64,000 nucleotides of DNA from Sulfurospirillum diekertiae (GCF_002162315.1 NZ_CP021416.1:1872207-1936206); one strand, 5' to 3'; positions 1 to 10,017 are shown, counted from the first letter of the stretch. Numbers and translations: made by a program. Notes: generated by a model from the letters alone, not told the origin.

Positions 1-817
1 AAGAATCATGAAAAAATGTTGAAGAAAAGTTGTTTTTTTGTGCTATCTGATATTTTAATGCCTTTATTTTTAATCTCCATGCGAATAAAGATAATATACT
101 AATTGATAACAATGCCCAAAAACCAATAACAGGATAAGCATGTGTTGTAAATTGAGCAACTTTCCCGTCACCAAGAAGAATAGGCATAAATGGTTCAATC
201 TTAATGGCACCGTCTTGCAGAGTATGTCCAAACCAATAAAGCCAATACCCGTAAATTCCTATAAACAAAAAAGGTAGGAGTACGGGAATGAGCATAAATG
301 TGTCAATCCATTTAATGTCATAAATAATGAATAACGCAAGTAACATTGCAAGCATAATGAGAGAATAAGGAGCAAGTGCCCGCTCGTAAATTCCTCCTCT
401 TTCCATATGAGCCATTCCAACATAATGATTAATGGTATTCATTTCATGTACCTCTCCACTTAATCCATCAAAATGAATAAATACGGGAAGGCCATAAGGA
501 AAAGCTTCTTTAGGATAATTCGGAGCTTCAAGAGAAAATTTCCATATAGGCATTGAGGGGACACCGATTTCTTCAGAAATCTCTATCATTCCTCTTAAGT
601 TGCCCCTGGTTTTTTGGGGCGTATTAATACTAATATACCTATCTTTTTGATAAAAATTCCACAGAGGATACACATATGATGGAATATCGCCTATTCTACC
701 ATCTTTGATACGTTCCAAAGTTCCATGAAAACCTACCGACGGAATTACGAATCCATACAATATAATGGTTAAAGCAAATACTGCAAGTATTTTTGATATG
801 AAATAAGTAACTTTCAT
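1..817 (-). CDS. nosB: NosB-like integral membrane protein, 3' end beyond window
   Basis: The frame is open from ATG at 817 to the left edge (272 codons), so the C-terminus is missing. AAGGAG lies 8 bases before the ATG. The protein has an N-terminal membrane segment (about residues 8-26), a long loop, and three more hydrophobic segments (about 150-166, 173-198, 225-246). The loop contains an N-H-Y-V-G-M motif near residues 130-135. This layout matches NosB, a membrane protein of unknown function encoded between nosZ and nosD in Wolinella-type nitrous oxide reductase clusters. The assignment is from memory of the family, not a search. No nosZ precedes it here; an IS110 element lies upstream. 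A TATAAT-like -10 sits at 842-837 on the minus strand, but that leaves a very short leader. Confidence 0.5.
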   Translation of the reverse strand, partial: MKVTYFISKILAVFALTIILYGFVIPSVGFHGTLERIKDGRIGDIPSYVYPLWNFYQKDRYISINTPQKTRGNLRGMIEISEEIGVPSMPIWKFSLEAPNYPKEAFPYGLPVFIHFDGLSGEVHEMNTINHYVGMAHMERGGIYERALAPYSLIMLAMLLALFIIYDIKWIDTFMLIPVLLPFLFIGIYGYWLYWFGHTLQDGAIKIEPFMPILLGDGKVAQFTTHAYPVIGFWALLSISILSLFAWRLKIKALKYQIAQKNNFSSTFFHDS

Positions 818-1049
818 AACCAGCTCCTTATAACTTATTATAAAAAATAACTAATCTTATTTTTTTATTTTATAACTTCATTAGTTTCTTTTTGGTCGCT
901 AATAAGAAAAAATATAGAAAATTATTTTAATTATTTATAGTGATGGAGTGAAAACTATCTTTAAGAAATATTGATATGTATGAATCAAAGCCAAGACACT
1001 TATTAATATCGAATGCTTGCTATTATCGAGGAAGGAAATAAGAAAAATA
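818..1049. other. AT-rich intergenic region between NosB-like gene and IS110 element
   Basis: No convincing coding frame is seen on either strand. The stretch is very AT-rich, with T- and A-runs near 855-880 and 905-935. It may hold the promoter of the NosB-like gene (TATAAT on the minus strand at 842-837). It also contains the outer flank of the IS110 element, whose exact left boundary I could not fix. Confidence 0.5.
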
Positions 1050-1125
1050 AGAAGGGGGTCAGTTACCACCTTAAAACACCCTAAAAATATTAATAAATCA
1101 TAACCATTATTTTGTATTTTTTCCT

Positions 1126-2122
1126 TTAAGCAACATTGGAATTTTGAGCCACCATCCCACAATGAGCCTGATAGATTTCACTTGAATAACCTTGGTTGGA
1201 ATGAAAGAGTGCTCTAGCAATAATAATCAATTTTTTCATAACAGCAATTTGTATCAAAGTCGTATGTTTACCTTTTTCTTTAAGTCTGTCATAGAAACAT
1301 TTCATCTCTTCATTAAAACGAATCGTTACCATTGTCCCCATAAATAATGACCTTCGATACAGTTTATTACCCGCTTTTGAAATGCGTGTTTTTCCTCTAA
1401 CCGAAGTACCTGAGGTTTTTTCAATTGGGTCAAGTCCTGCTAAAGAGATAATCTGTTTTTGATTGGCATTGGGATATTTTAGAAAAAGATGGATTAACGC
1501 AATCGTTGCAATATCGCCAAGTCCTTTAATGGTTTGGATACTTTGGTATTTCAACGCTAATTTACTATCTTTGGTGATGAGTCTTTTTATTTCATCGATC
1601 GTATGCTGTTCTTTTTGTTTAAAGGCTTTTTTTTAAAGTTGCAGTACTCTCTTTATGCTGCAGTTTTTCTAAGTGATTGCTTGTTTGGACTCTTTGTTTT
1701 ACTAATAGTTGGTAATAGCTCATCAAGTCATTTATTTGCTCTACAATCACATCAATCACAGGAATATGAATCTCTTCTTCTTTTGCCAGCATTCCTGCAT
1801 GACAGAGCATCCTTGCATCTACTTTATCGGTTTTATTACGAATCGATAGCGCTTTAGCAAAGTTATGCGAAGCTTTTGGATTGATCTTAAAGACTCGAAT
1901 GTGTTTATTGGCACAAAAGAGTTCTAGGGTACTGCTATAACTTGATGTTGGTTCGTAAACAAAAACGAGGGAATCGTGTTCTTTTTTATAAAGTTTTTTG
2001 AGTTTAGAAAATAACTGCGTAAAGCCTTTAACGGTATTGGCTATTTCTATCTCTAGCTCACTTTGTGGGATAAACACACTCACAGTTGACTTAGAGACAT
2101 CCAATCCGATAAAATTATCCAT
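1126..2122 (-). pseudogene. IS110-family transposase, frameshifted
   Basis: Start is ATG at 2122 with GGAGG 7 bases upstream. The N-terminal RuvC-like domain carries the DEDD residues: D8 in IGLDVSKS, E57 in YEPTSSY, D99 and D102 in KTDKVDARM. That frame stops at 1619, just after an A8 run on the coding strand (T8 at 1627-1634). Removing one base from the run restores a continuous protein into the C-terminal transposase_20 domain, which has IKGLGDIA and AGLDPIEKTSG-type motifs and ends at 1126. The break may be a real inactivation, a sequencing insertion, or expression by slippage on the A-run. A -1 shift would hit a stop, so a standard -1 programmed frameshift is unlikely. Confidence 0.8.
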
Positions 2123-2288
2123 GATAAACCTCCATGACATGATTGGAGAGTTTGGTAGGCAAGAGGATAATTCCTCTTGCTGATGATTCAACCTTATCGC
2201 ACATTAACTTCGCCTCGTACAATACAGTCTAACCTCAAAGTTGACTTTGTTACCACTCAAGTTTTTAGTGCAATTACCTAACTGACCC
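2123..2288 (-). ncRNA. candidate IS110 bridge RNA in transposase leader
   Basis: IS110 elements are known to encode a guide (bridge) RNA in the non-coding end upstream of the recombinase. This leader contains a perfect 9-bp hairpin (arms 2159-2167 and 2172-2180, loop TAAT) and a 5-bp hairpin with a 4-base loop (2236-2249), and it is bounded by the inverted repeat at 2279-2288. Position and structure fit a bridge RNA. I did not identify the target- and donor-binding loops, so this is a structural and contextual inference. Confidence 0.45.
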
Positions 2289-2468
2289 TCAAGCTAATTC
2301 TATTTTTTAAGATAAAAGAACCGCTCTGGGCTAAACCCAGCATCTTAACATCCCAAACTCTATGAGTAACTGTATAACTTTTTGGCTTTTTTCATTATAC
2401 GAGGGATAAACTTTTAACTTTTTTATCATTTAACCTTTTATATATAAAGACTCAACATTACTAAAATA
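2289..2468. other. intergenic region between IS110 element and sirtuin gene
   Basis: No gene is seen. A 5-bp hairpin with a 5-base loop (CTGGG/CCCAG arms, 2326-2340) lies just outside the right inverted repeat and could be part of the insertion target or of the element end. The remainder is AT-rich with T-runs near 2390-2430. Confidence 0.4.
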
Positions 2469-3164
2469 TCACCCTTGCATAAATCGCTCAATATCCTCAA
2501 CGATCTCATCAATCGCCTCAGTCGCTTTTTGATGCAACACTTTCGTATAAACCCGCTCATTTATAGCGTCACTTGGCTCTAAATTATTGAGGATGGAAAC
2601 CTTTACATGTAAAGCGAAATGATCCATGGCAATGACATTTCCGCTTGAGCCGATGATGACTAAAAATTGGCAATCTTCCATCGTTTCGTAGAGATGTTCG
2701 TACATTGGAGCGGCTTCGCCGAAGAAGACGATGTCGGGGCGAAAGGAGCCGCCGCAAGTTTTACATGTAAAGGTTCGCTCTTGTTTGCTATAGCCGATGA
2801 GATGAGTTGTGCCGCACTGTTCACAGCGAAGGCGAGGCAAAAAGCCGTGCAAGTGTAAAATGTCCTTGCACCCTGCTCGCTCGAAAAGGTCGTCTACATT
2901 TTGGGTGATGAGCGCGATGTCGTTGGGGTATTTTTCTTGCAGTTTGGCGATGGCATAGTGCGCGGCATTAGGCTTAACGGAGTTTAGTTGTTCGCGCCTT
3001 GCGTCGTAAAATGTTAGGGTGTTTTCTCTGTTCCAAGACAGACAGCCGGCCGTGCAAATCTCTTCGATGCGGTACTTTTCCCAAAGTCCACCTGTGTCGC
3101 GAAAAGTAGAAAGCCCACTCTCCGCACTGATGCCTGCTCCTGAGAAAATTACAACCCGTGCCAT
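2469..3164 (-). CDS. cobB: Sir2-family NAD-dependent protein deacylase
   Basis: The 231-residue sirtuin uses NAD to remove acyl groups from protein lysines. It shows the NAD-binding GAGIS (9-13), TQNVD (87-91), catalytic His106 in LHLHG, four zinc cysteines (114, 117, 134, 137) and the late GSSGNV motif. Tyr53 and Arg56 in YDARR match the residues that let class III sirtuins such as E. coli CobB accept succinyl groups, so it may desuccinylate as well as deacetylate. The start ATG at 3164 lies 11 bases after the upstream hydrolase stop, which suggests co-transcription. Two copies of TTTACATGTAAA lie inside the gene (2602-2613 and 2760-2771); the second encodes the F-T-C-K that supplies zinc ligand Cys134. 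Confidence 0.9.
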   Translation of the reverse strand: MARVVIFSGAGISAESGLSTFRDTGGLWEKYRIEEICTAGCLSWNRENTLTFYDARREQLNSVKPNAAHYAIAKLQEKYPNDIALITQNVDDLFERAGCKDILHLHGFLPRLRCEQCGTTHLIGYSKQERTFTCKTCGGSFRPDIVFFGEAAPMYEHLYETMEDCQFLVIIGSSGNVIAMDHFALHVKVSILNNLEPSDAINERVYTKVLHQKATEAIDEIVEDIERFMQG

Positions 3165-3175
3165 GGTTTACCTCT

Positions 3176-3967
3176 TTACAGTTTTGCTAAAAATGCCTTG
3201 ATCGCTTCATTACTCTCTTCTGGATTTTCAACCACACTCATGTGTGCCGCATTTTTGATAAGTGCAAACTCTGAACCCTCTATCTGCTTTGCCATCGTTT
3301 GCATTCCTGAAGGAGGGGTTAATGTGTCATGCTCGCCGCACAAAAGCAGTGTTGGAATTTTTATGGAAGGAAGGAACTCAGTCATGTCATTACGTGTCAA
3401 CATGGCAAAGACACATCCTTTCACACCAATGGAGTTAAATTTCATGGACTTATTGATGCGCTTATCGACGAGCTCTTTATGCTCTTTTTTGTAGGTATCG
3501 CTGTAACACTGTGCAATAAAATGTTTCGAAAAGGATGTTAACCCTTTTGCATTAATGCGCTTAATAGCATCTGAGCGTCTCAGTTTGGCGTCATTGTTGT
3601 CGGCATGTGCCGCCGTGTCACATAAAATAAGTGCTGAAAATTTATTTTCCATGCGCTCTAAAGCACGCAAGGCGATGTAACCACCCATCGAAAACGCACA
3701 TAAAATAGGTGGTTTTTCATCTTTTAGGTCACCAATCATTAATTCAAGGTCATCCACAAATGACTCCATCGTAAACTGTCCATCACCAACAGATGAGTCG
3801 CCAAGCCCACGTATGTCGTACGCCACACAGTAGTAGGTTTCACTAAGAGCCGCTATTTGGGCGTGCCACATCGTGTGGTCATACGGAAAACCGTGTAAAA
3901 AAATGATTGCTCTATTTTTTTGATTGCCTTCCAATAAAACCGATAACCCGCCAACTGTTTTTTTCAT
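3176..3967 (-). CDS. alpha/beta-hydrolase fold protein
   Basis: This 263-residue cytoplasmic protein has the full alpha/beta-hydrolase layout. It has an HGFPYDH oxyanion region (25-31), a nucleophile elbow with Ser93 in AFSMGG, an acid Asp214 in CGEHD and His242 in NAAHMS. The architecture is that of small esterases and of 3-oxoadipate enol-lactonase-type enzymes, but the substrate cannot be read from sequence. It precedes the sirtuin by 11 bases and probably shares its transcript. Confidence 0.85.
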   Translation of the reverse strand: MKKTVGGLSVLLEGNQKNRAIIFLHGFPYDHTMWHAQIAALSETYYCVAYDIRGLGDSSVGDGQFTMESFVDDLELMIGDLKDEKPPILCAFSMGGYIALRALERMENKFSALILCDTAAHADNNDAKLRRSDAIKRINAKGLTSFSKHFIAQCYSDTYKKEHKELVDKRINKSMKFNSIGVKGCVFAMLTRNDMTEFLPSIKIPTLLLCGEHDTLTPPSGMQTMAKQIEGSEFALIKNAAHMSVVENPEESNEAIKAFLAKL

Positions 3968-3997
3968 TATCTATCCTTTGTATAAAACCATTATACA

Positions 3998-6900
3998 TCA
4001 GACATTAAAATATAAGGCCTCCCTATGGTGCATCACAATCGCCGTGGTACTTTGCTCAGGATGAATTTGAAATGTTTCACTGAGTTCTATGCCAAACTCT
4101 TCGGGTTTTAAAAGATCAAAAATAATTTTGGTATCTTCCAAGGCAGGGCACGCGGGGTAACCAAACGAGTAACGACATCCAAGGTAACGCTTCATCTGCA
4201 CATCGCGCAAACTATGCCCCTCTTTTTCGGCAATGCCAAGATCAAGGCGTATCTGTTTATGCGCAATCTCTGCTAATGCTTCAGCGAGTTCAACACCGAG
4301 TCCATGCACGAAAAAGTATTCTGTAAAATTGCCCGCATCGTACAGCTCTTTCTCATACGCCGAAAATTTTGCACCCGCACTCACGCATGTCAAAGCCAAA
4401 ACATCGTGACGATCTGGAGCGATAAAATCACTCAAAGAACGGTACGGATTTCTATTTTGACGAGGAAAATCAAACGTCTTAATGGCACGTTCTTTGATAG
4501 CTTCGATGCTCTCACGATTGACTTGCGCCTCGCTGAAATAACCTTCACTTTCATCAAAAAGGTAGAGATGATTTTCGCTTGAGCGTGCTGGGTAATAACC
4601 GTAAATGATGGTCGGCTCAAAAAGTCCTAGTCGTTCGATGTCCGCTTTGATGCGCTCAAAGGCAGGCCATAAAACCTCATCAAGCTGTTTTTGTTTCGCT
4701 TCTTTGCTCTGTCCTTTGCCACTGTAGCCCCAACGTTGTGCAAAAAGAATTTTATGGTTGATCCACGAAAATGCCAACTCTTTGACATTGGTTTTTAGCA
4801 CACGTCTGCCCCAAAATGGCGGTGTGGGAATAGCAATGTCACGGCTAGGCATTTTAAGCTCATGAAACGGTGGAATTTCCTTCGCTTCTTTTGTGGCGCG
4901 ATTGACACTGTTTTCAAGCACGACGCGACTAAACGAGGTGTCATAGTTTTTTGTTTCAATACGCGACATTGCCGTTATGCCCTCAAACGCATCTTTGCAG
5001 TAATAAATCGGGCCATCGTAAATCGGACGGCAAAACTCTTCCACAAAGGTATCGGTCAGTGCTGCTCCGCCTAAAATGACAGGGATTTTAATGCCCATCT
5101 TTTGCATTGCTTCGAGGTTTTCTTTCATGACATTGGTCGATTTCACCAAAAGTCCGCTCATACCGATCGCATCGGCGTTGTGCTCTTTTAAAGCTTCTAA
5201 AAATTGATCCAAATCCGCTTTAATGCCAATATTAATGACCTTAAAACCGTTGTTACTCAAGATGATGTCAACCAAGTTTTTACCGACATCATGCACATCG
5301 CCTTTAACCGTTCCAATAATGAGCGTGGTGGTGGTGTTCTTCTCCGTCTTCGGCAAGTAAGGTTGCAGATAATCCACCGCCGCTTTCATCACTTCAGCGG
5401 ATTGTAGGACAAAGGGCAACTGCATTTTGCCACTGCCAAACAGCTCACCAACGACTTTCATCGCATCGATCAATATTTCATTGACAATGACCTCAGCGGC
5501 GATCTCATCTTTAGCGGTGGGTAAAAGAGTGAGCATACGCTCTTTATCGCCATCAATCAGCAGGGTTGAAATCTTCTCTTTCGTACTCATGGCAAGATAC
5601 GCCGCGTCACTCTCGTCTTTGTTCTCCACAACCCCGGCAAAATGGTCGATGAATTTAAAGAGCGGATCGCCCTCTTCTCTATGATTAAAGAGTAAATCTT
5701 CACAGATTTTTTTATCCACGTCACTGATCTTGTGCATCGGAAGCGTATTTTTAACATTGACAATCGCCATACTCAGCCCCGCTTCGACACAATGGTGCAA
5801 AAAGACGGAGTTTAGGTATTCGCGTGCGTGTTTGGCTAAACCAAACGAGATGTTAGAAACACCCAATACAAAGCCCACTTCTGGATGAAGTGCATGAAAT
5901 TCACGAATCGCTTCAATGGTCTCAATCGCCGCAGTATGATACTCAGGATCGCCACTGCCTACGGTAAATGTCAAAAGATCAAACACCAAATCTTCGGGGT
6001 GAATGCCGTGTTTTTCTGTCGCTAAAGTATAAATGCGCTCCGCAATCGCCACCTTTTGTTCTTTACTTTTTGCCATGCCCACTTCATCGATGGTCAGACA
6101 CACGAGTGCCGCGCCAAAACGCTTCGCTAAGGAACAGACTTTGTCAAACTTCTCTATGCCATCTTCAAGATTCACAGAGTTAATGATAGGCTTTCCACCA
6201 ATGAGTTTCAAGGCAACTTCAAGTGCTGGAACTTGAGTGGTGTCAGGCATAAGTGGCAAGAGAATCTTTTGCACATAACGCCCCATCACCTCTTTGGTAT
6301 CTTTGTGCTCATCTCGTCCTGCAAAACCGACACTCACATCGATGCCGTGCGCACCACTGCGTACTTGTTGTTGAGCAACGCTCAGTGTGCCATCGTAGTC
6401 TTCGGCAAGCAGCAACTCACGAAAGGCTTTGGAACCTGTGGCATTACTTCGCTCACCAATGAGAAACGGTGCTGGGTCTTGTTTTAACGCTCTGGTTTCA
6501 AACAACGAGGCGATGCTACGAGGCATCTCGCCTTTAGGTGCAAGCGGTTTTTTACCTTCCACGCGTTTGGAAAGCTCTAAGATATGTTGAGGCGTTGTAC
6601 CACAACATCCTCCAAGTATGGCAACTCCCGCAATTTCCGTAAATTTTTCTTGAAGTTCCGCAAATTCACGAGGTCCCATCGGGTAGAACGTATAACCACC
6701 ACGGTTTTGCGGAAGCCCTGCATTGGCGTGTACACTGATGGGTTTACCCCAAACGGAACTGAGTGTTTTGACATGCTTTTCAACCTGCTCAGGTCCTGTG
6801 CCACAATTAAAGCCAAGGCTTAAAAGATCAAAGGGTTCTAAGATCGCGGCAATCGTGGTAGCATCGGTTCCAATGAGCATCGTGCCGCTCAGTTCAATGG

Positions 6901-7468
6901 TGACTGAAACCATGATGGGAAGTTTTACATGTAAAGCATTTTGAGCATCGTGTATCGCATGCAAAGCGGCTTTAATTTGAAGGGGGTCTTGCGCCGTTTC
7001 GATGAGAAAAAGATCACATCCGCCATCTATTGCACCGCGTGCCGCTTCTTTGTAGCCCTCATACATTGCATCGTAACCGATATGACCTAAAGAGGGCAGT
7101 TTCGTCCCTGGTCCAAAGGCGGCAGCGGTAAAACGAGGTTTTTGCTCTGTGGTAAATTCTGCACACGCTTCTTTGACGATCTCAACACCCGCACGGGCAA
7201 GTTCATACGCCCTCGCCCCGATACCGTAATCTTCCAAAACCCACGGCAATGCGCCAAAGGTGTTGGTCTTGATGATGTCTGCGCCTGCAAGCAAATAACC
7301 GCGATGAATTTTTGAAATGGCATCTTTACATGTAGCGTTCAAAAGCTCGTTACAGCCTTCTTTGCCTTCCCATTGCTCAGGTGCAATTTCTAACGCTTGA
7401 ATCTGCGTACCCATCGCACCATCGATGACTAAAATTTTTTCTTTGATAAGTTCTTGAAGTGTTGCCAA
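3998..7468 (-). CDS. metH: cobalamin-dependent methionine synthase
   Basis: The 1156-residue enzyme transfers the methyl group of methyltetrahydrofolate to homocysteine via cobalamin. All four modules are visible: a homocysteine-binding barrel with zinc cysteines 222, 288 and 289 (GGCCGTTP); a pterin-binding barrel (about 330-620); the cap and B12 domain with GDVHDVGKN at 723-731, where His726 replaces the lower cobalamin ligand; and a C-terminal reactivation domain ending near [11 protein letters not shown]. It is slightly shorter than E. coli MetH (1227). I see no cobalamin riboswitch in the roughly 120 bases upstream. A TTTACATGTAAA copy at 6924-6935 is read as L-H-V-K. Confidence 0.97.
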   Translation of the reverse strand: MATLQELIKEKILVIDGAMGTQIQALEIAPEQWEGKEGCNELLNATCKDAISKIHRGYLLAGADIIKTNTFGALPWVLEDYGIGARAYELARAGVEIVKEACAEFTTEQKPRFTAAAFGPGTKLPSLGHIGYDAMYEGYKEAARGAIDGGCDLFLIETAQDPLQIKAALHAIHDAQNALHVKLPIMVSVTIELSGTMLIGTDATTIAAILEPFDLLSLGFNCGTGPEQVEKHVKTLSSVWGKPISVHANAGLPQNRGGYTFYPMGPREFAELQEKFTEIAGVAILGGCCGTTPQHILELSKRVEGKKPLAPKGEMPRSIASLFETRALKQDPAPFLIGERSNATGSKAFRELLLAEDYDGTLSVAQQQVRSGAHGIDVSVGFAGRDEHKDTKEVMGRYVQKILLPLMPDTTQVPALEVALKLIGGKPIINSVNLEDGIEKFDKVCSLAKRFGAALVCLTIDEVGMAKSKEQKVAIAERIYTLATEKHGIHPEDLVFDLLTFTVGSGDPEYHTAAIETIEAIREFHALHPEVGFVLGVSNISFGLAKHAREYLNSVFLHHCVEAGLSMAIVNVKNTLPMHKISDVDKKICEDLLFNHREEGDPLFKFIDHFAGVVENKDESDAAYLAMSTKEKISTLLIDGDKERMLTLLPTAKDEIAAEVIVNEILIDAMKVVGELFGSGKMQLPFVLQSAEVMKAAVDYLQPYLPKTEKNTTTTLIIGTVKGDVHDVGKNLVDIILSNNGFKVINIGIKADLDQFLEALKEHNADAIGMSGLLVKSTNVMKENLEAMQKMGIKIPVILGGAALTDTFVEEFCRPIYDGPIYYCKDAFEGITAMSRIETKNYDTSFSRVVLENSVNRATKEAKEIPPFHELKMPSRDIAIPTPPFWGRRVLKTNVKELAFSWINHKILFAQRWGYSGKGQSKEAKQKQLDEVLWPAFERIKADIERLGLFEPTIIYGYYPARSSENHLYLFDESEGYFSEAQVNRESIEAIKERAIKTFDFPRQNRNPYRSLSDFIAPDRHDVLALTCVSAGAKFSAYEKELYDAGNFTEYFFVHGLGVELAEALAEIAHKQIRLDLGIAEKEGHSLRDVQMKRYLGCRYSFGYPACPALEDTKIIFDLLKPEEFGIELSETFQIHPEQSTTAIVMHHREALYFNV

Positions 7469-7543
7469 GTCGAATTCCTAGTGTGTTATAACTAGAATTA
7501 TAGTATCAAAACTTTGGTAAGGAGAGGCTAAAAGGGTAGGAGT

Positions 7544-7575
7544 AAACCAAAGAGGCAGCATTGCCTCTTTGGTTT
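7544..7575 (-). terminator. terminator after first branched-chain amino acid binding protein
   Basis: A perfect 14-bp hairpin (arms 7544-7557 and 7562-7575, loop of 4) lies 13 bases past the stop at 7588. A one-mismatch copy of the iterated palindrome (7574-7585) overlaps its base. There is no long T-tract on the minus strand. Confidence 0.7.
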
Positions 7576-7587
7576 TACATGTAACGC

Positions 7588-8712
7588 TTAGGGATTAACG
7601 GTAGATTTGTAAACAGCTTTGCCATCTTTGATCTCTTTGATAATGGCTGAGCGGGTTGCATTGCCTTTATCATCAATGGAAATAAAGCCTGAAACGCCCT
7701 CATATTGAGAAGTTTTACGAATTTCTGTGTTGATACACACACTGTCTTCTGCATTAGCACAACGGTTCATTGCATCAACCATCACATTATACGCATCTGC
7801 GCCCAGTGCGGTAAAGGAGTTCAACTCTTTTTTGCCTGTTTTTTTCTCATACGCCGCGATAAAATCTTTTGATTTTTGGGTTGGAGGTGCACTATGATCG
7901 AACGCATCGGTAAACATATACCCCTCAACCGCGTCACCACCTAAATCAATAAAGGTTTGATTGGCAACACCATCCCCTGAGATAAACGGTTTATTCAGAT
8001 CAATCTGTTTGGCTTGACGTTTAATCATAGATGCTTCGGTGTGATACAGTGGCAAGAACACAAAGTCCGCATTCAGTGCTTTGACCTGCGAAACCACCGC
8101 TTTAAAATCTTTATCGCCTGAGCTGATACGAATCTCTTTAAGCACTTTGCCACCATTTTTAACAAACGCTTGTGTAAAGGCTTTAGAAAGACCTAGTGAA
8201 TACACTTGTGCTTGATCGGTTACGATCACAGCCGTTTTTAAACCCAAATCTTTTGCCGCATAATTGGCAACAACGGTTCCTTGAAATGAGTCACTAAAGC
8301 AGACGCGGTTTGCGAATGCCCTATTTTCAGTCAGTTTATCATTGGTCGCAGCAGGGGCAATGACAGGAATTTGCTTTTTATCGGCAATAGCGATAATCTG
8401 AGCGGTGTTCGTACTAATCATCTCACCAATAATTCCCACCACTTTATCGGAAGTAATGAGTCTGGTTGCCGCATTAGCGGATTCGACTTTATCGCCTTTG
8501 GTATCGACTAAAACAAGCTTTATGCTATCACCGTTTTTCAGTTTTGGCTGAAGTGAATTTGCAAGCTCAACACCCTCATACGCCACTTGACCATACCCAG
8601 CGAGAGGACCGCTCATAGGCATGATGACACCCACGTTGATCTCTTTCTCTTTGGCAAGGGCCAATGTTGCTACTAAACTGGTAATGGTTGCCAGTGCTAT
8701 GAATTGACGCAT
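7588..8712 (-). CDS. ABC transporter periplasmic amino-acid-binding protein (LivK type), copy 1
   Basis: This 374-residue protein has a cleavable signal peptide ending near residue 20 (LATLALA) and the type I periplasmic-binding fold of branched-chain amino acid receptors. The mature protein opens INVGVIMPMSG-L, followed by GxVxSANAATRLI and GVSGFISIDDKG-type motifs. I chose ATG 8712 because AGGAG precedes it and the signal peptide starts there; the longer frame to 8787 adds an implausible 25 residues. No permease or ATPase genes lie nearby, so partner subunits must be elsewhere. It may bind leucine, isoleucine or valine, but the ligand is unproven. It is paralogous to the next gene. Confidence 0.88.
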   Translation of the reverse strand: MRQFIALATITSLVATLALAKEKEINVGVIMPMSGPLAGYGQVAYEGVELANSLQPKLKNGDSIKLVLVDTKGDKVESANAATRLITSDKVVGIIGEMISTNTAQIIAIADKKQIPVIAPAATNDKLTENRAFANRVCFSDSFQGTVVANYAAKDLGLKTAVIVTDQAQVYSLGLSKAFTQAFVKNGGKVLKEIRISSGDKDFKAVVSQVKALNADFVFLPLYHTEASMIKRQAKQIDLNKPFISGDGVANQTFIDLGGDAVEGYMFTDAFDHSAPPTQKSKDFIAAYEKKTGKKELNSFTALGADAYNVMVDAMNRCANAEDSVCINTEIRKTSQYEGVSGFISIDDKGNATRSAIIKEIKDGKAVYKSTVNP

Positions 8713-8853
8713 CTTTATTTCTCCTATCCGTCTAAATTTTGGAAAGTTTAACAAAATTATCATTACGATAGACTCAAAGTAATACAAATTGATACAAAAT
8801 CATATACTCTCAAAGTGACAAAAGAGGGATGAAATGAAGTCGTGTATGAAGGA

Positions 8854-8887
8854 AAAGAGAAGAAGTAGAGATTTGCTTCTTCTCTTT
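8854..8887 (-). terminator. terminator after second LivK-type protein
   Basis: A 12-bp perfect hairpin (arms 8854-8865 and 8876-8887) is followed on the minus strand by a further T, giving a TTTT tail. It starts 11 bases past the stop at 8899. Confidence 0.75.
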
Positions 8888-8896
8888 ACATGTAAA
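8885..8896. repeat. TTTACATGTAAA iterated palindrome
   Basis: Exact copy placed between the stop codon of the second LivK-type gene and its terminator, sharing three bases with the terminator arm. Confidence 0.9.
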
Positions 8897-8898
8897 GC

Positions 8899-10017
8899 TT
8901 AGGGATTGACTGTAGATTTATAAACAGCTTTACCGCCTTTAATCTCTTTGATTACAGCAGAGCGGGTTGCATTACCATTTTTATCAATGGAAATAAAGCC
9001 CGAAACGCCTTCAAAGTTGGCAGTTTTTTTAATTTGATCGTTAATACATACACTATCGTTAGGGTTAGAACAACGGTTCATCGCATCGACTAAAAGATTG
9101 TACGTATCAGCGCCCAACGTTACAAATGAATTAACCTCTTTTTTGCCCGTTTTTGTCTCATACGCAGCGATAAAATCTTTTGAACGTTGTGTCGGAGGAG
9201 CGTTATAATCGAAAAAGTCCGTAAACATATGTCCTTCGGCACTATCACCTGCCAACTCTATAAACGTTGGATTAGCCACACTATCTCCCGATAAAAAAGG
9301 TTTCGTAAGTCCAATTTGCTTCGCTTGACGGGTAATCATAGAAGCTTCTGCATGGTAAATAGGTAGAAAAATCATATCGGGATTAAGTGATTTCACTTGC
9401 GCAACAACTGCCTTAAAATCTTTATCTCCTGAACTCACACGAATCTCTTTAAGCACTTTACCACCATTTTTAACAAACGCTTCGCTAAAGGCTTTCGAAA
9501 GTCCCAACGAGTACACTTGTGCTTGATCCGTAATAACCACAGCCGTTTTCAAACCCAAATCTTTAAGCGCATAATGCGCAACAACGGTTCCTTGAAAGGA
9601 GTCTGTAAAACAGACACGACTCGCGTAAGCTCTGTTTTCCGTCAGTTTGTCATTGGTTGCCACGGGAGCGATGACAGGAATTTGCTTTTTATCCGCTATG
9701 GAAATAATTTGAGCTGTATTGGTGCTCGTAATCGCACCTAAAATGCCTACAACTTTATCAGAAGTGATAAGCCTTGTTGCAGCATTGGCGGATTCTACTT
9801 TGTCCCCTTTATTATCAACCAGAACCAATTTTAAATGGTCTCCATTTTTGAGGGTTGGTTGCAGTAAATGAGCCAACTCAATACCTTCATAAGTCGTCTG
9901 CCCGTACGATGCTAAAGAGCCACTCATAGGCATCACAACACCCACATTGATCTCTTTGGCAACGGTAAATGTCGCGATTAGAGACGTAATAGTGAGAACA
10001 GTGAATAATGGACGCAT
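8899..10017 (-). CDS. ABC transporter periplasmic amino-acid-binding protein (LivK type), copy 2
   Basis: At 372 residues it is colinear with copy 1 and largely identical in long stretches (for example SANAATRLITSDKVVGI and LGLSKAF), so the pair arose by tandem duplication. A signal peptide ends near residue 20 (FTVAKE), and AAGGAG precedes ATG 10017. Each copy has its own terminator, and about 190 bases separate them, so they may be regulated separately. Substitutions such as IKKTANFEG in place of IRKTSQYEG lie near the C-terminal lobe and could alter ligand preference; that is inference. Confidence 0.88.
   Translation of the reverse strand: MRPLFTVLTITSLIATFTVAKEINVGVVMPMSGSLASYGQTTYEGIELAHLLQPTLKNGDHLKLVLVDNKGDKVESANAATRLITSDKVVGILGAITSTNTAQIISIADKKQIPVIAPVATNDKLTENRAYASRVCFTDSFQGTVVAHYALKDLGLKTAVVITDQAQVYSLGLSKAFSEAFVKNGGKVLKEIRVSSGDKDFKAVVAQVKSLNPDMIFLPIYHAEASMITRQAKQIGLTKPFLSGDSVANPTFIELAGDSAEGHMFTDFFDYNAPPTQRSKDFIAAYETKTGKKEVNSFVTLGADTYNLLVDAMNRCSNPNDSVCINDQIKKTANFEGVSGFISIDKNGNATRSAVIKEIKGGKAVYKSTVNP

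Larger units (their letters stand above)
1050..2294 (-). mobile_element. IS110-family insertion sequence (approximate ends)
   Basis: A split IS110-type transposase is flanked by a 10-bp inverted repeat: GGGTCAGTTA at 1056-1065 and its reverse complement at 2279-2288. Subterminal inverted repeats of this size are known from the IS1111 branch of the family, while a long structured 5' leader is typical of the IS110 branch. Here the leader before the start codon (about 165 bases) is longer than the tail after the stop (about 70 bases). No target duplication is visible, as expected for this family. Outer ends are estimated to within some tens of bases. The iterated palindrome TTTACATGTAAA is absent from the element. 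Confidence 0.7.

Noticed and set aside
935-1162. 75-codon minus-strand frame at the IS110 tail
   Set aside because: It overlaps the transposase C-terminus in another frame and the inverted repeat. Low-complexity hydrophobic translation from AT-rich DNA.
1619-1640. programmed -1 frameshift in the IS110 transposase
   Set aside because: A -1 shift on the A8 run leads to a stop within about 15 codons. Only a +1 shift or a one-base shorter run gives the full protein.
1603-1857. 84-codon plus-strand frame over the transposase break
   Set aside because: It is antisense to the IS110 transposase, has no ribosome-binding site and shows no family motif; a shadow frame.
7469-7543. cobalamin riboswitch upstream of metH
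   Set aside because: The region is short, lacks a B12-box-like sequence and multi-stem structure, and contains only A/T-rich sequence before the next terminator.
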